A DNA stretch of 64,000 bases from DATKAS01 sp963773315 (GTDB lineage: Bacteria > Actinomycetota > Acidimicrobiia > Acidimicrobiales > DATKAS01): positions 352,082 through 416,081 of the forward strand of contig CAVZAF010000011.1 in NCBI GenBank assembly GCA_963773315.1, read 5' to 3'. The notes below the pieces were generated by a model. It worked only from the letters and a program-made list of their open reading frames with translations, searched no databases and was not told the DNA's origin. This document shows positions 35,905 to 44,767 of this stretch, one piece after another. Every line of letters starts with the position of its first letter. Position 1 is the first letter of the stretch. Made by a program: the position numbers and the translations under genes.

Positions 35905-36206
35905 GCGCGCGGGTCGGACAAGGATCGCGTGGGCGTGCCGCTGATGCCTCGCAACCGAAGCCGGCCCGGCACTGACTGCTGCGTCGCTTCGTTTCGAGCC
36001 TGGGCAATCACGCTCGGGCCTCGTCGGTGTCGCCCGTTGGCGGAACTAGTGGGACGTCTTTCGAACCTTCCGGCCACGACGCGTGAGGTCATCCTGTTGA
36101 GTGCAACGAGAACCGGTCCCGAGGGCGAGTGTCCCCGCAGATTTCGGCACTGAGCCGCCGCGTCGTGCCAGCATTTCCGCCGGAATCGGATGCTTGGGGG
36201 TCGGCG
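35905..36206. other. intergenic region with dispersed repeat, no credible gene
   Basis: 302 bases between the channel and the CoA-transferase. Holds repeat copy B at 36039-36066. The rest shows no conserved frame; a purine-rich stretch (GGATGCTTGGGGGTCGGCG) precedes the CoA-transferase start. Confidence 0.6.
36039..36066. repeat. dispersed repeat, copy B
   Basis: Same 28-base element as copy A with three differences (ACTAGTGGGACGTCTTTCGA core). Followed by CTTCCGGCCACGAC, also similar after copy D, so the shared region may extend to about 40 bases. Lies 134 bases after the K+ channel stop. Confidence 0.75.
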
Positions 36207-37585
36207 ATGGCACATGACGAACGATTAGTGGTAGGCGACGACCGGATCGAGGAGTACAGACGCCAGATCCCGGACTGGATCCAACAGTTGGAGCGGCCGC
36301 CTACACCCACCCTGATGCCTGCGTTTGGACCACTCGCCGGCATCCGAGCAGTCGGCACCGGCGTGTTGATCGCCCAGCCCTACATCGGCACGAAGCTGGC
36401 CGAGTTCGGCGCCGAAGTCATTCACGTCGAGCGTGCCGGCGGTGACCCATTCCGAACGACCGCGCCCCTTCTCACACGCGGCCCCCGACCTCACGGCGCC
36501 GACGAGGCCGAGAGTCGCGAAGAACAAGCTCTCGATGGGCCTCGACTTGAAGCAAGCAAGAGGGCTCGAGCTCGTCATGGCGTTGTGGAAGATCTCAGAT
36601 GTGTGGATGGAGTCGTCGGCTCCCGGCACGTGCGAGCGCAACGGCATGTGCAACGAGCTCAGCCCTCGCGGTCACCCCGCGGCTCGTCATCGTGAGAGTT
36701 TCGACCTACGGCCAGTTCGGCCAGGAGGACTACCTCGGCCGTCCGGGATACGACGCTCTCGCACAGGCCTACGGCGGAATGATGAACGTCACGGGCGATC
36801 CCGCCGGTCCGCCCCAACGAGCCAAGGTCTTCACGGGCGACTACATCACGGCCTTGACCGGATGGGCAGCCACGATGATGGCGCTTTGGGAGGTCAACAA
36901 GTCCGGACGTGGCCAAGTGGTCGACCTCGCTCAGTACGAAGCTGTCGCCCAGACGCAAGGCAACTGCATGCCCCTCTACACGGGCGAGGGCGTCGCCTAT
37001 GGCCACACCGGCAACAAGGCACCGGGATTTCAGCCATACGACACGTTCCAGTGTCTCGACGGCTGGGTGTTCATCGGGTGCCTCGGTCCGGTGATGTTCG
37101 CCAGAGTGACACGGCTGCTCGGACTCGACTCGGACAAGTACAGCTTCGAGGCGTGTTCCAAGGACGCCCTCGCAGTGAACTCCGACGAGGGTCGAGAGGT
37201 GGATCGGCTGTTACGCGAGTTTTGCTCCTCGCGGACCGCGCTCGATGTCGAGACGACCCTCAACAAGGCTCAGATCGGTTGCTCACGAGTGTTCGGGGTC
37301 AAGGATCAATATGACGACGAGCACTACCGAGCCCGAGACATGACCGTCCCCGTGGTCGATCGCCAGTCCGGGGTGCCGATCCGGGTGTATGGCGTCGTGC
37401 CCAAGATGTCGCTCACTCCGGGCCGCATCTCGCGCGGTGCCGCGTCGATAGGCGAAGACACGACAGAGATCCTCTCGAAGTTGCTCAGCCTGTCCGAGTC
37501 GCAGATCGCCGGTCTGTACGACGACCAGGTGGTGCACCGTACCGAGCCGTTCACCACGGGCCAGGTCGAGCCAGCCCACCCCTGA
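36207..37585 (+). CDS. CoA-transferase family III (CaiB/BaiF) (frameshifts near 36518 and 36663)
   Basis: About 459 residues when two single inserted bases are discounted. The first frame gives GPLAGIRAVGTGVLIAQPYIG and KLAEFGAEVIHVERAGGDPF, the second KNKLSMGLDLKQ and ADVW-like SDVWMESSAPGT, the third LVIVRVSTYGQFGQ and GQVVDLAQYEAVAQ. These are the usual CaiB/BaiF landmarks; the catalytic Asp is expected in the VDLAQYEA region. It moves CoA between acyl groups in the cytoplasm. No regulator or substrate gene adjoins, so the substrate is unknown. Confidence 0.85.
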
Positions 37586-37606
37586 GCGCTCGCCGGGGAG
37601 CCGGGC

Positions 37607-38058
37607 TCAGCCGGAGGGTTCGGCCAATCGAGGATCGGCGCGCGGCAGGAGGGTGAGCTCCGCGCGTTCATCTCGCGCCGCTGCTGCCAGCGCACGGTGT
37701 CGTCGCGAAGGACCGCGACGACGCTCGTCACCTTGTTCGTGCCGGGCTCCGCGAGAAGCGACACGGTGAACGCGATCGACAGCGGCGTGCCGTCTCGCCG
37801 CAACGCCGGCACCTCGAGGAGCGAGTCGCCGTACTTCGTCTCTCGCGTCGTCATCACCCGATGCCAACCCTCCCAGTGGCGGTCGCGAAGTCGCTCGGGG
37901 ATGATGAGGTCGAGGCGCTGACCGACCGCCTCTTCGTTGCTCCACCCGAAGAGCCGCTCGGCCGCGGCGTTCCAGAACACGATCTGCCCGTCGGCGTCGG
38001 CGATCAGCACCGCGTCGGCGAGGCGGCGCACCACTTCCGCGAGCGCCGCGTCATCCAC
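37607..38058 (-). CDS. PAS-domain protein (frameshift near 37675)
   Basis: About 150 residues, essentially one PAS domain: LADAVLIADADGQIVFWNAAA, ERLFGWSNEEAVGQRLDLIIP and the C-terminal strand VVAVLRDDTVRWQQRREM. Reading without a shift would drive the protein 280 bases into the convergent CoA-transferase gene. A one-base deletion near 37675 gives the tail ELTLLPRADPRLAEPSG and a stop at 37607. GTG start 38058 overlaps the NTF2-like gene by eight bases. It has no output domain, so it may be a sensor subunit or adaptor. Confidence 0.7.
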
Positions 38059-38486
38059 GGGCGGCCACCGAATCTGCGGGCCGGACAGTCGTTATCGGGT
38101 CGGCGTGGCGGTGCACGAGGCGCCACCCGTCCGCTTCGCGGCGGTACAGGCTCGTCACTCGAAGCGCTACCGACGCGAGCTCGGGCGCGCCTGCGAGCCT
38201 CACGGAGAATCGCTCCACTTCGACGACGCACGCCAGCGCGTCTGTCGCATGCGTGGCCACCGGGTCGAAGCCGACGATCTCGCCGTCGCTGTAGTTGCCC
38301 GCAAGCGCGACTACCTGCCGCTCGCGTGCCGTCACGGCCGACAGCGAACGGACCGAACGGGTTGCCGATTGTGATGTCCTCGGCATCGGAGTACAGCGCG
38401 AGGAACGGTTCGACATCGCCGTTGATGATGGCGGCGAGCGCCCGGTGGCTGGCCTCGACGGCGTCGCTCAGCTCTGTCAGCTTCAC
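38051..38486 (-). CDS. SnoaL/NTF2-like protein (frameshift near 38345)
   Basis: About 145 residues. KLTELSDAVEASHRALAAII, EPFLALYSDAEDITIGNPFG then, after one inserted base, VVEVERFSVRLAGAPEL and SLYRREADGWRLVHRHADPI form the alpha+beta barrel of the NTF2-like/SnoaL (DUF4440) superfamily. Start GTG 38486 is preceded by a strong GGGAGGGGG. Could bind a small ligand or catalyse an isomerase-type reaction; nothing specific visible. Coupled to the PAS gene. Confidence 0.75.
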
Positions 38487-38568
38487 TGCGCCCCCTCCCG
38501 TGAGCAGATTCTCTTGGCAGCAAGTTGCCCCACAACAACCACGCGCCAAGACGACAGGCCGGGCCGTG

Positions 38569-38655
38569 CGGAAGGAGTGGGATTCGAACCCACGGAGGCC
38601 CGAAGACCTCAACGGCTTTCGAGGCCGTCCCATTCGTCCGCTCTGGCATCCTTCC
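38569..38655 (-). tRNA. tRNA-Ser (anticodon CGA)
   Basis: Class II tRNA read on the minus strand. Acceptor GGAAGGA (38655-38649) pairs with TCCTTCC (38576-38570); anticodon loop CCTCGAAAG gives CGA; a long variable arm (GAGGTCTTCGGGCCTC) and the T-loop GGTTCGAATCC are present. The CCA end is not encoded. A truncated copy of this tRNA lies 1.5 kb to the right. Confidence 0.95.
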
Positions 38656-38697
38656 GGGTCGCACGCTAGTAGGGCGGCGAATGCGAGACTCCCGCCG

Positions 38698-40034
38698 ATG
38701 GAGGTGCCGGAGGTTCAGTACGCGAGGACGAATGACGGGGTTCGGATCGCGTGGCAGCAGTGGGGATCCGGCCCCGACGTCCTCGTCGTGCCGCCCATCA
38801 TCTCGAACTGTGAGCTGATCTGGGAGCAAGAGCTGTTTCGTCGGTCGCTCGAGTACCTAGGCGACCACACCCGGGTCACAACGCCTTCGACAAGAGAGGG
38901 ATCGGGCTGTCCGATCGCTTCGACGCGGCGCCGACGCTCGAGGAGCGATGCGACGACATCTTGACGGTGATGGACGCCGCCGGGCTCGAGCCCGCGACGC
39001 TCGTGGGCTTCTCCGAAGGTGGGTTGATGTCGCAGCTCTTCACGGTCCTGCACTCGGAGCGTGTCGATCGGCTCGTGCTAGGGAACTCGAACCCGGGCCT
39101 CGCAGCCGCAGTCGAGTTCGACCCTGACTTGGACACGACGCTCCGCAAGTTCGGGCGTCTCATCGACGAGTGGGGGACCAATCCGCAGTGGTTCGTCGAG
39201 TGGTTCAACCCTTCGCAGAAGGACAACGCCGCGTTCGTCCGGTGGACTGGACGATTCCAACGGTTGAGCGCAACGTCAGCGGACATCGGACGCCAGGCCG
39301 CGAGTCTCGCCCCGCTCGATGCCGGCGACCGCCTCAGTGAGATCGCGGTGCCGACACTCGTCACGCACGACGTCGGCGACGCGGTCATCCCCGTCGCCGC
39401 CGGTCGATGGCTCGCCGAGCACATCCCAGGCGCGATGTACACGGAGACACCAGGCAGCGACCACATCACTCTGGTCGGACCGGAGTGGCGGACCGTGACG
39501 GACGCGCATCTCGAGTTCATCTGCGGATCGATCGCGCCGGCCCGCAGCGAACGCACCCTCGCCACGGTCGTCTTCACCGACATCGTGGGATCAACCGCCC
39601 GCACGGCTTCCGACGGAGACGAACAGTGGCGACGCACCCTCGACAGTCACGACCGCCTCGCGTGGGCAATGGCGAACCGCCACCGGGGAGTGATGGTGAA
39701 GGCCACCGGCGACGGGTTGCTGCTGCGCTTCGACTCACCCTCGCCAGCGCTCGACTTCACGCGTGACTTCCGTCGCGAAGTCTCGGAGCTCGGCCTGCCG
39801 ATCCGATGTGGCGTCCACACGGGCGAGATCGAGGTGCGAGCCGATGGTGACGTCAGCGGTTTCACGGTGAACCTGGCCGCCCGCGTGGAACAAGCCGCCG
39901 AAGACGGCGAGATCTTCGTGTCGTCAACCGTCCGCGATCTGATGCTCGGTGGCGATCCGCGCTTCGAAGACCGCGGCGAGCACAGCCTCAAGGGCTTCGA
40001 AACGCCCTGGCGCCTTTACTCGTTCGCTGGCTAG
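38698..40034 (+). CDS. alpha/beta-hydrolase fused to class III adenylate cyclase (frameshift near 38885)
   Basis: About 445 residues. N-terminal alpha/beta-hydrolase (PDVLVVPPIISNCELIW, nucleophile elbow VGFSEGG, late DHITLVGPEW histidine), then from about residue 280 a class III nucleotidyl cyclase (TLATVVFTDIVGSTARTAS with metal Asp, VKATGDGLLLRFDSP with second Asp, VNLAARVEQAAEDGEI). A one-base deletion near 38885 splits the hydrolase part. Probably makes cAMP/cGMP in response to hydrolase-domain ligands. Starts 42 bases from tRNA-Ser and is flanked by a partial duplicate of itself. Confidence 0.88.
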
Positions 40035-40102
40035 GGGTCAGTCCAACGGACGACAGCGCGATCGCAACGGGCTCGCGACCGGCAAACAGCCAACCTGCAC
40101 CT

Positions 40103-40172
40103 GAACCCACGGAGGCCCGAAGACCTCAACGGCTTTCGAGGCCGTCCCATTCGTCCGCTCTGGCATCCTTCC
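40103..40172 (-). pseudogene. truncated tRNA-Ser(CGA) duplicate
   Basis: A copy of 38586-38655, identical over its length as far as I can align it, holding the 5' acceptor strand, D-arm, anticodon and variable arm, but missing the 3' acceptor strand and part of the T-arm (the 17 bases 38569-38585). Its missing end is replaced by sequence from the end of the ABC permease gene. It cannot fold as a full tRNA. Confidence 0.9.
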
Positions 40173-40213
40173 GGGTCGCACGCTAGTAGGCGGCCAATGC
40201 GAGACTCCCGCCG

Positions 40214-40389
40214 ATGGAGGTGCCAGAGGTTCAGTACGCGAGGACGAATGACGGGTTTCGGATCGTGTGGCAGCAGTGGGGATCCGGCCCCGACGTCCTC
40301 GTCGTGCCGCCCATCATGTCGAACTGTGGGCTCAGCACACGCTGAAGGGCTTCAATTCTCCCTGGCGCCTGTACGCGCTCGCTGACTGA
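40214..40389 (+). pseudogene. internally deleted duplicate of the hydrolase-cyclase gene
   Basis: The first 40 codons (MEVPEVQYARTNDGFRIVWQ ...) match the gene at 38698 almost exactly. At 40332 the sequence jumps to the last 18 codons (QHTLKGFNSPWRLYALAD), so about 1,160 bases are missing. The two ends are in different frames. The 3' part is more divergent from the intact copy than the 5' part, hinting that the duplicated blocks have different ages or donors. Confidence 0.88.
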
Positions 40390-40402
40390 CCGGGGCGGCG
40401 CG

Positions 40403-42844
40403 TCAGTCGAGGGGACGACGCGCGATCGCAGCGGGCTCGCGACCTGCAAACAGCCAACCTGCGCCACCCGCGACGAGCGGCGTGCCGATCACGATCACGG
40501 CGAGCTCGGCGAACGGCAACGGCAAGAGGTTGCTCAGCCGTCCCGCCGCCAGCCCGACGTACGCGCCGGCCATCCCGAGGAGCGCGCCGAGCGCAGCGAG
40601 TGCAGCTGCGGTGACCGCGGTGATCGCTCGTCGCGTCGATCTCGTGGCTCCGGTTGCAGTGAGCGTGCGCAGCTCCCCCATCGACTCGCCTCGGATCAGG
40701 CCGATGGTCATCGCCAAGATCGCGAGCGCGAGCAACATCCCGACTGCGACCGCGCCCGCGCTGATGTTCGTGAGGCGTGCGTGGCTGGCTCGAGTCTCGA
40801 GGCGAAGGCCGTACTGCGTCGCGAGGACCCGCGCTGCTTCGAGCTCGCTCGCGGTCGGAGGTCTTGCCGTCTCGATGAGCCACTGCCCTGACGGCACCGC
40901 GCTCCAGCCGTGGGCCGCGAGCTGGTCCGGGTTCACGAGCACCTGAGGCAACGACGAGAAGCTGTCGGGCAGCCCGCCCTTCGACTCGAACGCCTCACCG
41001 GGCTCGCTGTCAGCCGAGCGCGGCGCACCGGTCCAGAGGAGCCGGAGCGTCCCGGTCTCGCTCGTGACGACATCACGACCGGCCAGGTCGCTCGGGTCGA
41101 GCCCATAGGCGCCGAGAAGCGACGGTGTGGCCACGAACACGGCGCCGATCTCCTCGTAGCTGCGATCGCCCGACGGACGAGCAAGCCCGACGGGCGCGTT
41201 GCCGGGAACCCGAGGGTCGGTCTGCGCGAGCGGATCGAGTGCAACTTCGAGCGGTGTCGCCGTGGCACCCGGGAGCGCCGCGGTGATCGCGTCGGCGCCT
41301 CGCTGAAGCGACTTGACCTCGGACGCATCGGGAAGCGTGAGCAGCTCGAGGTCAGAGCCCCGCAGGAGGACTTGCGTCGACGACAGGTTGCCGGGCCCGA
41401 TGTTGTTGCGCGCTGCGCCGGCCGCCGCGACCACCGTCACTGCCATCCCCAGCGCGAGCGCGATCGCCGCAAGCGCCGCTCCCGATCGCGCGCGATACCG
41501 ACTCAGGTCGCGTAGCGCGAGCCGTGCCGCCACCGGCGCGCGGGCGGCGAGCTTCGCGACCGCCTGGATGGCAAGTGGGCTGACGAGAAGGATGCCGGCC
41601 ACAACGCCGACCATGCCGACCCCGAGAAGGACGAGCGCACGGGTCGAGGCTTGCTGGTTCGTGTTGCTGAGCACGAGGCACACGACGCCACCGACGAGCA
41701 GAGCGATCGCGAGGACTGCGGAACGATGCAGCGGACGAGGTACGGGCGGCCGTCCCGACAGCGCCAGCATCGGAGGGATGCGCGACACGGTTCGGCCCGG
41801 CCACCACGCCGCCGCCGTCGCCGCGCCGATGGCGAGCACGATCGCGGCCACCACCAATGCCCACGGCAGGTGCAGCGCGTCGATGCGATACCCGACTGCG
41901 CTGCCGACGCTCGGTGCGACTGCGATCCAAGCGAGCAACCCCAGCGCGGTGCCGAGCACTGCCGCGATCGCTCCGGTGGCCGCGCCCGTCATCAGCATGG
42001 TGAGGCGGAGCTGCTTCTCGTTCGCGCCGACGGCGGCCATCATCCCGAGCTGCGGGAGGCGCCGATGCGCGATGACGGTGAAGCTGGCTGCGGCGATGAG
42101 CGCGACGAGGAAGAGCACGAGCGTCGTGACCACGAGCGTGAGCACTCCCGCGAGGACATCCTGCGGGATCGCGTCACGCGCAGCCACGATGCGTCCGGTG
42201 TCGCCCGGAGGCCGGAACGTGTCAACGCGCGCGTTGCTCGCCTTCACGAGCATCGTGACGAACGTGGAGCTCGTGATGGCAGAGGGAGGAAGCAGCACGA
42301 ACTCGTCGCCGAGGTCACTCGGGTTCTCGACCGTGCCGACAACGGTGCGCTTCACTCCGTCGAGGTCGACGGTCGACCCCGCCTTGAGGCCGAGGGAGTG
42401 CGCCACGCTGTCTGTGATCGCCGCTTCGTCATCCGCCACCGGATACCGCCCCGAGCGGAGGCGGAGCAGCGGCTTGCCGAAGGCCCCGTCGGGCTGCTGC
42501 GACCGGTAGTCGATCACCTTGACCGTGCCCGGCAACGCCACGCGGCGATGGCCGATCGCGTCGATCTGCCCGAACCACGCACGCGCCGCGTCGAGCTTCG
42601 CGGGCAACGTCTGGGGATCGACGTCCTTGAACGTGAACCAGTGGTTGGCACCGCCGAACTCAGCGCGACCCGAGACTGGCGCGATGTTGAACGCCGCACA
42701 CGTGAGGCCCACAGCCGCGGCTACCGAGACCGTGAGCATGCTCAGGATCAGCAGGTGCTGCCGCCAGTCGCGGCGGAAGAGCCGCCATGCCCACCGTGAC
42801 ACCGCACGGCGCGCGGGGATGCCTCCGTTGGCTCCCGAGCTCAT
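40403..42844 (-). CDS. ABC transporter permease, FtsX/MacB-like
   Basis: 813 residues. N-terminal helix after AWRLFRRDWRQHLLILSM, a large extracytoplasmic domain (residues about 50-240), then FtsX-type helices (TLVVTTLVLFLVALIAAASF, HRRLPQLGMMAAVGANEKQL with the coupling-like AAVGA), a second periplasmic domain and four final helices. Two FtsX modules in one chain are typical of actinobacterial exporters for lipids or peptides. ATGA overlap with the ATPase gene. Its last 20 codons are present as a duplicate at 40038-40102. Confidence 0.88.
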   Translation of the reverse strand: MSSGANGGIPARRAVSRWAWRLFRRDWRQHLLILSMLTVSVAAAVGLTCAAFNIAPVSGRAEFGGANHWFTFKDVDPQTLPAKLDAARAWFGQIDAIGHRRVALPGTVKVIDYRSQQPDGAFGKPLLRLRSGRYPVADDEAAITDSVAHSLGLKAGSTVDLDGVKRTVVGTVENPSDLGDEFVLLPPSAITSSTFVTMLVKASNARVDTFRPPGDTGRIVAARDAIPQDVLAGVLTLVVTTLVLFLVALIAAASFTVIAHRRLPQLGMMAAVGANEKQLRLTMLMTGAATGAIAAVLGTALGLLAWIAVAPSVGSAVGYRIDALHLPWALVVAAIVLAIGAATAAAWWPGRTVSRIPPMLALSGRPPVPRPLHRSAVLAIALLVGGVVCLVLSNTNQQASTRALVLLGVGMVGVVAGILLVSPLAIQAVAKLAARAPVAARLALRDLSRYRARSGAALAAIALALGMAVTVVAAAGAARNNIGPGNLSSTQVLLRGSDLELLTLPDASEVKSLQRGADAITAALPGATATPLEVALDPLAQTDPRVPGNAPVGLARPSGDRSYEEIGAVFVATPSLLGAYGLDPSDLAGRDVVTSETGTLRLLWTGAPRSADSEPGEAFESKGGLPDSFSSLPQVLVNPDQLAAHGWSAVPSGQWLIETARPPTASELEAARVLATQYGLRLETRASHARLTNISAGAVAVGMLLALAILAMTIGLIRGESMGELRTLTATGATRSTRRAITAVTAAALAALGALLGMAGAYVGLAAGRLSNLLPLPFAELAVIVIGTPLVAGGAGWLFAGREPAAIARRPLD

Positions 42845-43566
42845 CGGCCCAACGTCTCCCGCAGCAACGACTCGGGCCCCGCTGACGGAACGGACTGGTC
42901 GACGACGCGACCGTCGCGCAGGAACACGACGCGGTCGGCCCACGACGCGAGCTGCGCGTCGTGCGTCACGAGCACGCCCGCGACCCCTCGCTTGCACGCT
43001 GATCGAACGAGGCGCATCACGGCTTCGCCGTTGACCGAGTCGAGCGCGCCGGTCGGCTCGTCGGCGAGCAACAGCCGTCGGTCCCCGACGATCGCGCGGG
43101 CGATCGCTACTCGCTGGCGTTCGCCGCCCGAGAGCTCGTCGGGATAGCGGTCCGCGCGGTGCGCGACGTTGAGCTCCTCGAGCGCCGCGGCGGCGGCGAC
43201 GCGGGCGTCCTTCGCGCGTGTGCCGTCGAGCTCGAGCGGGAGCGAGACGTTCTCGGTGACCGTCAGCCCGGGCAGCAGGTTGAAGTCTTGGAACACGTAG
43301 CCGATCACGCGCCGACGCAAGCGGGCGCGCTCGCTATGGGACATCGCCGACGCGTCCTGCCCGTCGATGTGGACTTCACCGCTCGTCGGCTCTTCGAGGG
43401 TTCCGGCGATCGTCAACAACGTGCTCTTGCCCGAGCCGCTCGGACCCATGATCGCGACGAGCTCGCCCGCTTCCACGACGAGGTCGACCCCCTGAAGGGC
43501 GAGCACGTTGGCCGCACCTTCGCCGTAGGCCTTCGACACCTTCCTGACCTCGAGCACCGCGCTCAT
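42841..43566 (-). CDS. ABC transporter ATPase (LolD/MacB type)
   Basis: 241 residues. Walker A GPSGSGKST, Q-loop VFQDFNLLPGLTVTENV, signature DELSGGERQRVAIARAIV, Walker B LLLADEPTGALD. The DEPTGALD form is typical of MacB/LolD-type ATPases. Works with the downstream permease; ATGA overlaps on both sides (PadR before, permease after). Confidence 0.93.
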   Translation of the reverse strand: MSAVLEVRKVSKAYGEGAANVLALQGVDLVVEAGELVAIMGPSGSGKSTLLTIAGTLEEPTSGEVHIDGQDASAMSHSERARLRRRVIGYVFQDFNLLPGLTVTENVSLPLELDGTRAKDARVAAAAALEELNVAHRADRYPDELSGGERQRVAIARAIVGDRRLLLADEPTGALDSVNGEAVMRLVRSACKRGVAGVLVTHDAQLASWADRVVFLRDGRVVDQSVPSAGPESLLRETLGR

Positions 43567-44144
43567 CGCCGTGCTCCGACCTTGCGACGAACGACGCGTG
43601 GTGCGGACACGGTGCGCGTCTCCGCTGCCGCCGGCATCCGGCGGATGCGTGCCTCCGCCGCATCGAGCCATCGCACGACAGCGTCGAGGCGGTAGAGCTC
43701 CGCGTCGGCAACGAGGAGGAGGCTCGTGTCATCCTCGTGCGCGTCCTCCTTCAGTCGCGTGTACTCGTGCATGGCCTGGATCACGTGCCGGCGGTAGGTC
43801 TGGGTCAGCTCCGCGACGTCGACATCGGGCACACGCAGCGCGACGAGCACCTTGATGACGAGTTCGTCACGGGGAGGGCTCGCCGTGTCGGGAGGGCGGT
43901 GCAGCCACGCGTCGAGCTCCACTCTCCCGGAGTCGGTGAGGCGGTAGCGGTTCTGCGCGCCGTTCTCGGCGGTGTCGTCGGACTCGACCAGCTCGTCTCG
44001 CTCGAGCCGTTGGAGGGTCGTGTACACCTGGCCGGTGTTCAGCGGCCAGACCTCACCGGTGCGGGCTTCGAAGTCCTGGGCCAGCTGGAAGCCGTGCTTC
44101 GGACCCTCGCTGAGCAGGGCCAACAGCGCATGTCGGATCACCAT
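43563..44144 (-). CDS. PadR-family transcriptional regulator
   Basis: 193 residues. PadR winged helix: RHALLALLSEGPKHGFQLAQ, TGEVWPLNTGQVYTTLQRLE, then the C-terminal Vir-like helical domain. Starts ATG 44144, six bases from a near-perfect 21-bp palindrome that overlaps its promoter, indicating autorepression. It controls the ABC exporter genes, as in many drug-induced PadR-ABC operons. Confidence 0.92.
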   Translation of the reverse strand: MVIRHALLALLSEGPKHGFQLAQDFEARTGEVWPLNTGQVYTTLQRLERDELVESDDTAENGAQNRYRLTDSGRVELDAWLHRPPDTASPPRDELVIKVLVALRVPDVDVAELTQTYRRHVIQAMHEYTRLKEDAHEDDTSLLLVADAELYRLDAVVRWLDAAEARIRRMPAAAETRTVSAPRVVRRKVGARR

Positions 44145-44149
44145 GCGCA

Positions 44150-44170
44150 GTATACTACTCAGTAGAGTAC
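44150..44170. promoter_or_regulatory. PadR operator
   Basis: 21-bp near-palindrome centred on 44160 (CTACT-G-AGTAG core, extended by GTA..TAC arms with four mismatched positions). AT-rich relative to the surroundings and immediately before the padR start. Very likely the autoregulatory operator of the exporter operon. Confidence 0.75.
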
Positions 44171-44183
44171 GGAGTTGCTAGGA

Positions 44184-44284
44184 CCCAATTCGAGGGCAAT
44201 CCGGCTGCCAATTGGGTTGCGACTGGGCGTTCACTCAGGAACTGGCAAGCCGATGGCCCCATGGGGGTCGCCAACCTGCCAGTT
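44184..44284. other. two inverted repeats between tadA and padR
   Basis: CCCAATT (44184) pairs with AATTGGG (44210), and AACTGGCA (44240) pairs with TGCCAGTT (44277) around an inner CCCCATGGGG. The second could fold into a long imperfect hairpin ending tadA transcription, though no U-tract follows. No gene in this interval. Confidence 0.4.
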
Positions 44285-44300
44285 GCGCCGATCCGCCCGG

Positions 44301-44759
44301 TCACCTCAGGTCGGCGAAGAAGTTCTGCAACAGCGCCGCTGACTCCTCGGCCATCACACCGTGCTGCACCACGACCTCGTGGTTCAGTCGAGGGTCGACG
44401 CAGAGGTTGTAGAGCGACCCGACCGCGCCGGCCTTCGGATCGGCCGCACCGAACACCACGCGAGCGACTCGAGCGTTCACCAACGCCCCCGCGCACATCG
44501 CACACGGTTCGAGCGTGACGATGACGGTGACGTCATCGAGACGCCACCGACCGAGCGAGGCTGCTGCATCACGCAACACGAGCAGCTCTGCATGCGCGGT
44601 CGGATCGCCGGTGAGCTCGCGTTCGTTGTGACGCCGAGCGACGACCTCGTCATTGACCAGCGCGACCGCGCCGATCGGGACGTCACCGTGCGCGAGCGCG
44701 GCCCTGGCTTCCGCCAGGGCCAGCGCCATCGCTTCGAGGTCGTCCACGTGCTCCATCAT
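44301..44759 (-). CDS. tadA: tRNA adenosine(34) deaminase TadA
   Basis: 152 residues. Zinc deaminase motifs: HAE in DPTAHAELLVLRDAA and PCAMCAG in VTLEPCAMCAGALVNARV, with the TadA-type VFGAADPKAGAVGSLYNL following. Converts A34 to inosine in tRNA-Arg(ACG), an essential reaction. Normal length. The end FFADLR is typical of bacterial TadA. Confidence 0.9.
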   Translation of the reverse strand: MMEHVDDLEAMALALAEARAALAHGDVPIGAVALVNDEVVARRHNERELTGDPTAHAELLVLRDAAASLGRWRLDDVTVIVTLEPCAMCAGALVNARVARVVFGAADPKAGAVGSLYNLCVDPRLNHEVVVQHGVMAEESAALLQNFFADLR

Positions 44760-44767
44760 CGGTCATG

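Noticed and set aside
37324..37606. Extension of the PAS protein into the CoA-transferase gene
   Set aside because: The extension is Ser/Arg/Thr-rich antisense to conserved coding sequence; a one-base shift gives a natural tail and stop at 37607.
38569..40467. Prophage or integrative element bounded by the two tRNA-Ser copies
   Set aside because: The interval holds only one chromosomal-type gene, no integrase, and the duplicated tRNA part is the 5' portion rather than the 3' end used by tRNA-targeting integrases. Tandem duplication explains it better.
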